Shown: positions 8,574 through 16,559 of the stretch, piece by piece
How positions within the stretch are numbered: position 1 is the stretch's first letter
How the letters are laid out: every line of letters starts with the position of its first letter
DNA from: Candidatus Neomicrothrix sp. UBA2983
GTDB lineage: Bacteria > Actinomycetota > Acidimicrobiia > Acidimicrobiales > MedAcidi-G1
Length of the DNA: 19,265 bases
Direction: 5' to 3'
Assembly (NCBI GenBank): GCA_002346745.1
Contig: DEAL01000039.1
Span: 11,830-31,094 of the forward strand
The notes under the pieces: generated by a model
What the model saw: the letters and a program-made list of their open reading frames with translations, nothing else
Told to the model about the DNA's origin: nothing
Database searches by the model: none
Made by a program: the position numbers and the translations under genes

Positions 8574-8580
8574 TCCTCCC
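8574..8580 (-). promoter_or_regulatory. Ribosome binding site of lpdA
   Basis: The minus strand reads GGGAGGA, followed by 7 nt and the GTG at 8566. It decides the lpdA start within a frame that stays open much further upstream, and it is one of the few strong Shine-Dalgarno sequences in the window. Confidence 0.75.
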
Positions 8581-8604
8581 TGCGTCGTTGCGAGATGGAC
8601 CCGC

Positions 8605-8694
8605 TCAGCCGGCGACCAGCACCTGGACGGCGAAGGCGACGAGGATCGCCATGCCGCACGCCAGGGCCAACGACACCAGCATCCGCGTGCTCAC
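8605..8694 (-). CDS. Small single-pass membrane peptide (29 residues), head of the lpdA operon
   Basis: The frame from the GTG at 8694 to the TGA at 8605 encodes a 29-residue peptide: a short polar N-terminus (MSTR) and one long hydrophobic segment (residues 5-28, LVSLALACGMAILVAFAVQVL) holding a single cysteine. It has no family I recognise. The case for a real gene rests on three points: the composition is a textbook membrane helix, it lies in the same orientation 38 bases before lpdA, and a TACTGT box sits exactly 7 nt before the GTG, the same leaderless arrangement seen at other genes here. ATG at codon 5 is a possible alternative start. A chance hydrophobic frame remains possible because leucine and valine codons are abundant in this GC-rich DNA. 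Confidence 0.5.
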   Translation of the reverse strand: MSTRMLVSLALACGMAILVAFAVQVLVAG

Positions 8695-8701
8695 GTCCCC
8701 G

Positions 8702-8707
8702 ACAGTA
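8702..8707 (-). promoter_or_regulatory. Candidate -10 box of the lpdA-E2-lipBA operon
   Basis: The minus strand reads TACTGT, then a 7-nt spacer (CGGGGAC), then the GTG of the small membrane peptide. It lies back to back with the plus-strand -10 box at 8715-8720, so this short gap appears to be a compact divergent promoter. Confidence 0.45.
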
Positions 8708-8714
8708 GCGGGCG

Positions 8715-8720
8715 TAGGGT
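8715..8720 (+). promoter_or_regulatory. Candidate -10 box of the seleno-thioredoxin lipoprotein gene (leaderless)
   Basis: TAGGGT followed by a 6-nt spacer and the ATG at 8727; no ribosome binding site lies between. It matches the TANNNT-N7-start layout at 9877, 19126 and, on the minus strand, 4308. Confidence 0.5.
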
Positions 8721-8726
8721 CGCGGC

Positions 8727-9356
8727 ATGCGGGGACTTCGCATCGCGCTGCTCGTGCTGTTGGCCGGCTGCGCCGGCGGGACCAACGAGGCCGCGCCCGC
8801 CTCGACCGTGGCTCCATCCACGACAACGACGATCACCCCCACCACGACGTCGACGACAGCCCCAGCGGGCTCGACCACGATCACCCCCACCACGACGGTC
8901 ACGACGGTCACGACGACGGCCTCGGCCTCGACGGCGGCGCCGACAGTCCCCGAACTGCTCGACTTCACGGCCACGCTGTCCGACGGCTCCACGTTCGTCG
9001 GCGCCGACCTGGCCGGCACCGACGTGCTCTTCTGGTTCTGGGCACCAAACTGAACGATCTGTCGCCGTGAGGCACCGGCGGTCGCCGGACTGGCCAGATC
9101 CGGGAAGGTCGTCGTGGTCGGCGTCTCCAGCGGACGCGACGGCTTCGAGGCCGTGGCCGACACGGCCGTCGAGCTCCACATCGACGGGTTCCCCCACATC
9201 GCCGACATGGACGGGTCGATCTGGGCGCGGTTCGGCGTGTTCGGCCAGCCCGCCAGCGTCGTCGTGACCGCCGAGGGAGGGGTCACCGGCCACATGGGCG
9301 ACCTGGGCGCCGAGGGGTTCACCGACCTGGTCGAGCGAGCCCGGCTGGGCACCTGA
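8727..9356 (+). CDS. Predicted selenoprotein: MPT53/DsbE-like thioredoxin-fold lipoprotein with UxxC active site (TGA at 9051-9053 = Sec109)
   Basis: Read through one in-frame TGA, this is a complete 209-residue protein. Residues 1-15 are a lipoprotein signal with lipobox LLAGC (C15). Residues 19-75 are a Thr/Pro-rich tether. Residues 76-209 are a thioredoxin-like domain closest in pattern to secreted mycobacterial MPT53/DsbE. The active site reads FWFWAPN-U-TIC: the TGA falls exactly on the first cysteine of CxxC, C112 is the second, and RREAP follows as in TlpA/DsbE proteins. Downstream the same frame continues with family features: the DMDGSIWARFGV block (160-171) and the cis-proline site GQPASVVV (P175). 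No frameshift is needed. A hairpin with a GGUC loop lies just after the TGA. Inferred role: thiol-disulfide exchange outside the membrane. Asparagine before U replaces the usual tryptophan. The alternative is a Cys-to-stop mutation leaving a pseudogene; selenocysteine machinery (selA, selB, selC, selD) is not in the window. Confidence 0.78.
8830..8897 (+). repeat. Imperfect tandem repeat encoding the Thr-rich tether
   Basis: An identical 20-base string beginning CGATCACCCCC occurs at 8830-8849 and 8878-8897, a period of 48 bases, followed by short ACGGTC/ACGACG iterations to about 8915. It encodes the TITPTTT motif twice in the tether of the lipoprotein and probably grows and shrinks by slippage. 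Confidence 0.7.
9056..9100 (+). promoter_or_regulatory. Candidate bacterial SECIS element
   Basis: Starting two bases after the TGA, the sequence folds into a stem-loop. The lower stem GATCTG (9056-9061) pairs with CAGATC (9095-9100), and GCC (9064-9066) pairs with GGC (9092-9094) across a two-base bulge. An internal loop follows, then a perfect upper stem CCGGC (9075-9079) with GCCGG (9084-9088) closing the tetraloop GGTC (9080-9083). The loop begins 26 nt after the TGA. Known bacterial SECIS elements have an upper stem and an apical loop with an early G at roughly this distance, and the E. coli fdhF element also presents GGUC. Pairings were found by eye; chance stems are common in GC-rich DNA, but the weaker-base lower stem GATCTG/CAGATC is harder to dismiss. 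Confidence 0.65.
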
Positions 9357-9368
9357 GGCCCGGGTCCA

Positions 9369-9374
9369 TAGCCT
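9369..9374 (+). promoter_or_regulatory. Candidate -10 box of the cupredoxin gene
   Basis: TAGCCT lies 10 nt before the ATG at 9385, with no ribosome binding site between, so the mRNA would carry a leader of only a few bases or none. The gap to the preceding gene is just 28 bases, so read-through from 8727 is equally possible. Confidence 0.35.
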
Positions 9375-9384
9375 CAGCGCCCGT

Positions 9385-9837
9385 ATGCGCCCGACCGTCC
9401 ACCTGTTCCTCGTCCTCGCGCTCACGACCACCTCCTGCGCCGGGACGCACCCGTCGGACCGACCGGTGAGCGGCGTCCAACCGACGTCGATCGGCTCCGA
9501 CCAGCCCGTCGAGGTCCCCGAGGACGCCGTCGACAACACGGGCGCTGGCCGGGTGGTCGTGGCGGTGACCGACAACGCCTTCGAGGACCGGATCATCGTG
9601 GTCGACGCCGGGACGACGGTCGTCTGGGTGAACGAGGGCCGCAACGACCACAACGTCCGTCCCGCCGAGGAGGACCGGCGTCCGGGCTGGTTCCGGGAGG
9701 TGCCCAAGGCGGTGCTCGCCGACGGTGGAGCGGGCTCGGTCACGTTCGAGCAGGCCGGCGACTTCCCCTACTTCTGCTCGTTCCACGGCACCGCCCGCCG
9801 CGGCCAGCGCGGCCGGGTGATCGTCGTCCCCGGCTGA
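9385..9837 (+). CDS. Cupredoxin (plastocyanin-like) lipoprotein with apparent Gln in place of the axial Met
   Basis: A 150-residue exported protein. Residues 1-18 form a lipoprotein signal (LALTTTSC, C18), and a short linker leads to a cupredoxin fold at about 55-150. Type 1 copper ligands are visible: H89 in NEGRNDHNV, C131 and H134 in PYFCSFHGT. In related actinobacterial proteins the axial methionine usually lies ten residues after the cysteine (pattern CSxHGTxxxGM); here that position is Q141 (GTARRGQRG). A Gln axial ligand is known from stellacyanin and lowers the redox potential. Cupredoxins carry single electrons between membrane-bound partners. The gene follows the predicted seleno-thioredoxin gene after 28 bases and is three genes before a di-haem protein, which fits an envelope electron-transfer role. 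No partner is proven. Confidence 0.9.
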   Translation: MRPTVHLFLVLALTTTSCAGTHPSDRPVSGVQPTSIGSDQPVEVPEDAVDNTGAGRVVVAVTDNAFEDRIIVVDAGTTVVWVNEGRNDHNVRPAEEDRRPGWFREVPKAVLADGGAGSVTFEQAGDFPYFCSFHGTARRGQRGRVIVVPG

Positions 9838-9876
9838 GGCGCACCGGCCATCTGAGCGAGCGGGAGCGGCGTCACC

Positions 9877-9882
9877 TAGGGT
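9877..9882 (+). promoter_or_regulatory. Candidate -10 box of the beta-helix lipoprotein gene (leaderless)
   Basis: TAGGGT followed by a 7-nt spacer (CAGCGCC) and the ATG at 9890. No Shine-Dalgarno sequence lies between, in keeping with leaderless transcription. Confidence 0.5.
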
Positions 9883-10459
9883 CAGCGCCATGAACCGACG
9901 CCTCGCCAGTCCCATCATCGCCCTCGCCCTCGTGGCCGCCGCCTGCGGCGGGGGGTCCGACGACCCGGCACCGACCACGGCGCCGCCGAAGCAGTCGGTG
10001 CTCGAGACGACGACCACCACCGCCGCTCCAACGACGACCGCTCCAACCACCACCGTGGACCCGTTCTGTGCCGAGCACGCCGACCGCATCGCGACGGCGC
10101 TGGCCGCCATCGACACGACACCGGCCGACCCGACCGCGCTGGCAGACAGCCTGAGGGCCGCCGGCGACTACCTCTCCTGGCTTCGCGGCGAGGTGCCCGC
10201 CGACCTGACACCCAACGTCGACGCCCTGCTGGCGATGGGCGCCCTGGCCGACGCCTTCGACGGCAAGCCGGACTTCATGGCCGCCCTCCCTGAGCTGATG
10301 CCGGTCATCATGGGCTACGAGGCCGAGACCGGCTTCGAGGATCCCGGCGAGGCTGAGTACGCCCTCGACGACTACCTCGGCGCCACCTGTGGCACCGGCG
10401 AGAACGAGGTCTTCAAGGCCGTCGACGAAGCCATGTCGGTCCTGGACGAGGTGTTCGGC

Positions 10460-10510
10460 GACGAGCCCGGCGACGACTGGGAGGACGACGAGCCCGGCGA
10501 CGACTGGGAG
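10460..10510 (+). repeat. Two-copy 27-base tandem repeat encoding DEPGDDWE(D)
   Basis: A 24-base unit starting GACGAGCCCGGC is present identically at 10460-10483 and 10487-10510, separated by GAC. It encodes an acidic, Trp-containing linker between the two duplicated helical domains. Perfect identity at the DNA level suggests a recent duplication. Confidence 0.8.
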
Positions 10511-12632
10511 GGCGACGACGGCTGGGACGAGCCGGACGTCAGCGTCTACGAGGGTCCGCTGCCCGACGCCCCAGCCGGCTTCTGCAGCAGCCTGGAAGAA
10601 CAGGCCTGGAGCATCCTGCCCAGCCTGATGCCGATGATCAGCGGCATGGACTCGGAAGAGCCCTCCCTCGACCAGGTCACTGAACTGTTCTCGGTCATCG
10701 ACCCCATCTACGGATGGTTGGTCGAGAACGTGCCCGCAGAACTAACCGACGATGCCCAGGCGGTTCGCGTCTCGATCCAGTCGATGGCCGACACCTTCGC
10801 CAACGTCGACCCCGAGACCACCTCCGAAGACGAGATCGGGATGATGGTCCTCATGGCCCTGATGGGTGCCATGGGTAGTGACGCTGCGGACCTCGAGACC
10901 GCCAGCCTCCGCCTCGACACGTTCCTCAACCGCAGTTGCAACGTGCCCATGGGCGAGGGACCACTCGCCATCATCGAAGTCGCCGGAGGCGGCGACGAAC
11001 CGCCCCCGACGACCGAACCGCCCCCACCGACCACCACCGTTGATCCGTTGGCTGACGCCCTACGGGTACCCGACGACTACGCCACCATCCAGGAGGCGGT
11101 CGATGCCGCCCAGCCCGGCGACCTCGTCCTCATCGGCCCCGGCACCTACCACGAGGCCGTCATCGTCGAGACCGACGACATCGTCATACGCGGCACCGAC
11201 CGCAACGAGGTCGTGATCGACGGCCAGCACGAGCGCGAGAACGGCATCATCGTCTTCTCGAACGGCGTCGCCGTCGAGAACCTCACGAGCCACTCACACA
11301 CGTCGAACGGCGTGTTCTTCACCGGCGACTACGGCACCGACGTGATCGTCGACGGCTACCGGGCCTCGTACGTGACCGCCTACAACAACGGCCTCTACGG
11401 CGTCTACGCCTTCAACGCCACCAACGGCCTCATCGAGCACAGCTACGGCAGCGGCCACCCCGACTCGGCCTTCTACATCGGCCAGTGCAACCCGTGCAAC
11501 GCCGTGATCCGCAACGTCGTCGCCGAGAACAACGCCCTCGGCTACTCGGGCACCAACGCCAGCGGCAACCTCGTCATCCAGGACTCGACGTGGCGCCACA
11601 ACCGGATCGGCATGGTGCCCAACACCCTCGACGGCGAGGAACTGGCACCACAGGGCGACATCGTGGTCGTCGGCAACCACGTCCACGACAACGGCAACGA
11701 GGACACGCCACGCAAGAGCGCCGACTGGGACATCGGCTTCGGCGGCGGAATCGTAATCGCCGGAGGCAACGACAACCTGATCACCCGCAACCTGGTCACC
11801 GACAACAGCTATGCGGGTATCGCCGTGGCGGACTTCCCGGACGTCAACCTCTGGCTGGCCGAACGCAACACCGTCACCGACAACGTGGTCAGTGGCAGCG
11901 TCTACGACCTCTTCGTGTTGAGCTTCAACCTGACACCGGCCGGCAACTGCTTCAGCGGCAACACGTTCGAGACCTCGATCCCTGCCGACATCGAGACCGC
12001 CATGCCGTGCGACGCCGACGCCGGCGCACTCGGGGAGAGCGGCGGACCCAACCCGGGCGAGTTCGCAGTGACCGACCACACGTCCATGCCCGCTCCACCG
12101 GCTCAGCCGACGATGCCCGGTGCGTTGACCGAGGAGGCCCGGCGCGCCGGCGCACCACCTGCCGTGAACGTCGCTGCCGTCAGGGTCCCGATCCCGGGCG
12201 ACATACCCGACACGATCGGACGTGCCAACTGGGCCGACCCGGGCATCGAGGTGCGCTTCACTCCGGGCCTGCTGTCCGGCTATTCGTGGCTCGGTCCGGT
12301 CGAGGGCAATAGTTCCGGCAGCCATGGCGGTCGGATCGTCGGCTCTGGCTGGCCGCCAGGCGAGACCGTGTACCTGATTCCGTGCTGGGGTTCCTACGAA
12401 ACATTCGACCCTGAGTTGTGCGACTGGTCCAGCCCCATGACCGTCGAGTACCAGGTTCCGGCCGACGGGAACATCGAGTCCGACTTCCTAGGCGAGCAGG
12501 ACCGGACGATGGTCTGGGGGCAACCCAAGCCAGAGGGCATCTGCGCAATAATCGGTACCAACGGCCCGGACGAGGAACCCAGCACAGGCGACGAGGTCGA
12601 AGCGGTCCTCTGCACTGAGCCAGCTTGGGGCG

Positions 12633-13967
<1,335 letters not shown>

Positions 13968-14415
13968 TTGCTGCGTTCCCGGAGGGCGGCGCCGGGCACG
14001 GATCGCTCGGCGACCGACGCCTCACTCCTCCGCACCCGACACCGCCCTCCTCGATTTACCTTCGGTGATCACCCTCCCGTTCACAACCGTGGGCTGCCAC
14101 CGTCCACCCGGACGGGAAAGGAGCGGTTGGTCACCACCCTCACCGGTCGCTCCACCCCCTCCCTTCCAGGTGGGGTCGCCTGCCCCGGTTGGCAAGGGGG
14201 GAGCCAACTCCAGGCGCCCTGACCAGACCTGTGGCAGGCGGTGCCGTCTACCAGCAAGGGCGGACAGGGAGCGCCGACCGGGAAGGCGGGACGCCGGGTC
14301 CCCACGGGAGGGTGGGACGGCGGGGTCGGTGGCGAGCGAACGTGAGCGTCAAGCCGGAGCGAGCGCCGGCCCCGCCGGTCCGCCCGGGCACCAACGAAAG
14401 CCGGAAGGCCCGCCG

Positions 14416-14421
14416 TAGCCT
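14416..14421 (+). promoter_or_regulatory. Candidate -10 box of leuCD
   Basis: TAGCCT lies 30 nt before the leuC ATG, leaving room for a leader of about 24 nt with a ribosome binding site. Unlike the lipoprotein genes, leuC would therefore not be leaderless. Confidence 0.4.
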
Positions 14422-14441
14422 GTGATCTCCGAGATCGAGCC

Positions 14442-14446
14442 GGGAG
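14442..14446 (+). promoter_or_regulatory. Ribosome binding site of leuC
   Basis: GGGAG lies 5 nt before the ATG at 14452. It decides this start over an in-frame upstream ATG at 14422, which would add ten residues and has no such site. Confidence 0.6.
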
Positions 14447-14451
14447 CAGGA

Positions 14452-15855
14452 ATGTCCGGAAAGACGCTCAGCCAGAAGGTGTGGGACCGCCACGTCGTGC
14501 ATGCGGCCGACGGTGAGCCCGACCTCCTTTTCATCGACCTCCACCTCGTCCACGAGGTCACCTCGCCGCAGGCGTTCGACGGCCTGCGCGTGGCCGGCCG
14601 ACCGGTCCGGCGCCCCGACCTCACCGTCGCCACCGAGGACCACAACGTGCCGACTGCCGACGTCGACCAGCCCATCGCCGACCCGGTCAGCCGTCGGCAG
14701 GTCGAGGCCCTGCGGGCCAACTGTGCCGAGTTCGGGGTGCAACTCCACTCGATGGGCGATCCGGGCCAGGGCATCGTGCACGTGATCGGCCCCGAGATGG
14801 GACTGACGCTGCCCGGCATGACGGTGGTGTGCGGCGACAGCCACACCAGCACGCACGGGGCGTTCGGCGCCCTGGCGTTCGGGATCGGCACCAGCGAGGT
14901 CGAGCACGTGCTGGCCACCCAGACGCTCCCCCAGCAGCGGCCCGGCACGCTGGCGGTCACGGTCGACGGCACCCTCCCCGCCGGCTCGACCGCCAAGGAC
15001 GTGATCCTCGCCATCATCGGCGAACTCGGCACCGGCGGCGGGATCGGTTCGGTCATCGAGTACCGGGGCGAGGTGATCCGGAGCCTCTCGACGGAGGGCC
15101 GGATGACCGTGTGCAACATGTCGATCGAGGCGGGCGCCAAGGCCGGCCTGATCGCCCCCGACGACACCACCTTCGCCTACCTGGAGGGCCGCGCCCACGC
15201 ACCGTCCGGCGCCGACTGGGACGCCGCCGTGGCCGACTGGCGGTCGCTGGTCACCGACGCCGACGCCGTGTTCGACCGGGAGATCGTCCTCGACGGCGCC
15301 GACATCGGGCCACACGTGAGTTGGGGCACCAATCCCGGCCAGGTGGCCCCACTGGATGCGGCCGTGCCCGACCCGGACTCCTTCGACGACCCGGCGGCAC
15401 GCGAGTCGGCGGCCCGGGCACTCGAGTACATGGGCCTCACCGCCGGCACGCCGATCCGGGACATCCCCGTCGACACGGTGTTCATCGGCTCCTGCACCAA
15501 CAGCCGCATCGAGGACCTGCGGGCCGCGGCGGCCGTGGCCGAGGGGCGCCGGGTCAAGGACGGCGTCCGGACGCTCGTCGTGCCAGGCTCGGGCGCCGTG
15601 AAGGCGCAGGCCGAGGCCGAGGGCATCCCCGAGGTGCTGACCGCCGCCGGCTTCGACTGGCGGGAGCCCGGCTGCTCGATGTGCCTCGCCATGAACCCCG
15701 ACAAGCTGACCGCCGGCGAGCGCTGCGCCAGCACGTCGAACCGCAACTTCGAGGGCCGCCAGGGCCGGGGCGGCCGCACCCACCTGGTCTCGCCGGCCGT
15801 CGCCGCCGCCACCGCCATCGCCGGCTCGTTCGCCACGCCGGCCGACCTGGACTGA
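14452..15855 (+). CDS. leuC: 3-isopropylmalate dehydratase large subunit
   Basis: A 467-residue aconitase-superfamily subunit of normal length. With LeuD it isomerises 2-isopropylmalate to 3-isopropylmalate in leucine biosynthesis. The three [4Fe-4S] ligands are C348 (GSCTNSRIEDL), C408 and C411 (PGCSMCLAMN), one position away from the E. coli numbering, which supports the chosen start. Other family motifs are EDHNVPT, GDSHTSTHGAFGALAFGIGTSEVEHVLATQ (in part 128-157) and the C-terminal SNRNFEGRQGRGGRTHLVSP (430-449). Cytoplasmic. leuD follows after 16 bases on the same transcript. The upstream ATG at 14422 was rejected because GGGAG lies correctly spaced before 14452 and family members begin with MSGKTLSQKVWD-like sequence. 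Confidence 0.97.
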   Translation: MSGKTLSQKVWDRHVVHAADGEPDLLFIDLHLVHEVTSPQAFDGLRVAGRPVRRPDLTVATEDHNVPTADVDQPIADPVSRRQVEALRANCAEFGVQLHSMGDPGQGIVHVIGPEMGLTLPGMTVVCGDSHTSTHGAFGALAFGIGTSEVEHVLATQTLPQQRPGTLAVTVDGTLPAGSTAKDVILAIIGELGTGGGIGSVIEYRGEVIRSLSTEGRMTVCNMSIEAGAKAGLIAPDDTTFAYLEGRAHAPSGADWDAAVADWRSLVTDADAVFDREIVLDGADIGPHVSWGTNPGQVAPLDAAVPDPDSFDDPAARESAARALEYMGLTAGTPIRDIPVDTVFIGSCTNSRIEDLRAAAAVAEGRRVKDGVRTLVVPGSGAVKAQAEAEGIPEVLTAAGFDWREPGCSMCLAMNPDKLTAGERCASTSNRNFEGRQGRGGRTHLVSPAVAAATAIAGSFATPADLD

Positions 15856-15857
15856 CC

Positions 15858-15865
15858 GAGGAGGG
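15858..15865 (+). promoter_or_regulatory. Ribosome binding site of leuD
   Basis: GAGGAGGG starts two bases after the leuC stop and lies 6 nt before the leuD ATG. It is the strongest Shine-Dalgarno sequence on the plus strand here. Confidence 0.7.
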
Positions 15866-15871
15866 CACGCC

Positions 15872-16465
15872 ATGGAGGCCGTCGAGATCGTTTCGGGCAC
15901 CGCGGTGCCGCTGCGCCGCTCGGATGTCGACACCGACCAGATCATCCCCAGTGACTGGTTGAAGCGCATCGAGCGCACCGGCTTCGAGAAGGGCCTCTTC
16001 TCGGAGTGGCGCGACGACCGGGGCTTCGTCCTGAACGACGAGCGCTTCGAGGGCGCCAGCGTGCTGGTGGCCGGCCCCAACTTCGGGACCGGGTCGTCGC
16101 GGGAGCACGCCGTGTGGGCGATCCAGCAGTACGGCTTCCGGGCCGTGGTGTCGCCACGGTTCGCCGACATCTTCCGCAACAACTGCACCAAGAACGGCCT
16201 CGTGCCCGTGCAGGTTCCGGCCGACGTGGGCGAGGCGCTGCTCGACGCCGTCGAGGCCGATCCGGACCTGATGGTGGTCGTGGACGTGGCGAATCTGACG
16301 CTCGAGGCGCCCGGCGCCGGAATCTCCTGTTCGTTCCCGTTGGACGCCGCCACGAAGGAGCGGTTCCTGCAGGGCCTCGACGACATCGGGATCACGATGC
16401 GCCACGACGGCGACATCGACGCCTACGAGGCCGACCGTCCGGCCTGGCTGCCGAGCACCGCCTGA
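15872..16465 (+). CDS. leuD: 3-isopropylmalate dehydratase small subunit
   Basis: A 197-residue swivel-domain subunit that completes the isopropylmalate isomerase with LeuC. Family motifs: SDVDTDQIIPSDWLKRIERTGFE (17-39 region), GPNFGTGSSREHAVWAI (68-84), the substrate-pocket segment, and SPRFADIFRNNCTKNGLVPV (94-113). The length fits proteobacterial and actinobacterial LeuD (about 195-200 residues). It is the last gene of the leuCD unit: a TCCCGC/GCGGGA hairpin lies 17 bases after the stop and the next gene has its own ribosome binding site. Confidence 0.97.
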   Translation: MEAVEIVSGTAVPLRRSDVDTDQIIPSDWLKRIERTGFEKGLFSEWRDDRGFVLNDERFEGASVLVAGPNFGTGSSREHAVWAIQQYGFRAVVSPRFADIFRNNCTKNGLVPVQVPADVGEALLDAVEADPDLMVVVDVANLTLEAPGAGISCSFPLDAATKERFLQGLDDIGITMRHDGDIDAYEADRPAWLPSTA

Positions 16466-16481
16466 GGCACGGCGCCAGAAA

Positions 16482-16497
16482 TCCCGCCAGGGCGGGA
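16482..16497 (+). terminator. Candidate hairpin terminator after leuD
   Basis: TCCCGC and GCGGGA form a perfect 6-bp stem with loop CAGG, 16 bases after the leuD stop. There is no T-run behind it, so it could be a U-less terminator or simply a GC-rich stem. Confidence 0.4.
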
Positions 16498-16559
16498 ACC
16501 TCCGGCCCGGCCGGCGTCGTCTGAGACACCGGAACAAACCCCAGAACCGGAGCCACCAC

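Larger units (their letters stand above)
13968..14451 (+). other. Non-coding gap rich in inverted repeats (possible structured RNA or terminator region)
   Basis: No frame here has a convincing protein. Several stems are visible: the palindrome GGTGATCACC (14064-14073); CCGTCC/GGACGG with a 4-nt loop (14100-14115); an 11-bp stem with three wobble pairs (14121-14131 with 14142-14152); GTTGGC/GCCAAC around an A/G-rich loop (about 14189-14208); and a long imperfect hairpin (14272-14279 with 14324-14331, inside it CGCC/GGCG and GTCCC/GGGAC at 14292-14322). A TACCTT hexamer at 14057-14062 could be a -10 box for a transcript through these stems. No known riboswitch, SRP RNA, tmRNA or RNase P signature was recognised. 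One of the stems may terminate the di-haem gene. GC-rich sequence gives chance stems, so confidence is low. Confidence 0.35.

Noticed and set aside
8727..9053. A 108-residue truncated lipoprotein ending at the TGA, with a separate small gene starting near 9114
   Set aside because: The truncated form would stop at the active-site position of a thioredoxin fold, and the second piece has no start signal and begins mid-domain. Reading the TGA as Sec gives one full-length family member. A Cys-to-stop mutation remains the main alternative.
7067..9070. 667-residue plus-strand open frame
   Set aside because: It shadows the E2 start, lpdA and the seleno-thioredoxin gene; no recognisable motif.
14422..14451. 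Ten-residue N-terminal extension of LeuC from an upstream ATG
   Set aside because: The ATG at 14452 has a GGGAG site 5 nt before it, and cysteine numbering from that start nearly equals E. coli LeuC.
13968..14451. Known riboswitch or housekeeping RNA (cobalamin, TPP, glycine, cyclic dinucleotide, SRP, tmRNA, RNase P)
   Set aside because: None of the conserved core strings of these RNAs that I know is present on either strand; only generic stems are visible.
14248..16416. 722-residue minus-strand open frame over leuCD
   Set aside because: leuC and leuD on the plus strand are unmistakable; the opposite frame is a composition artefact.
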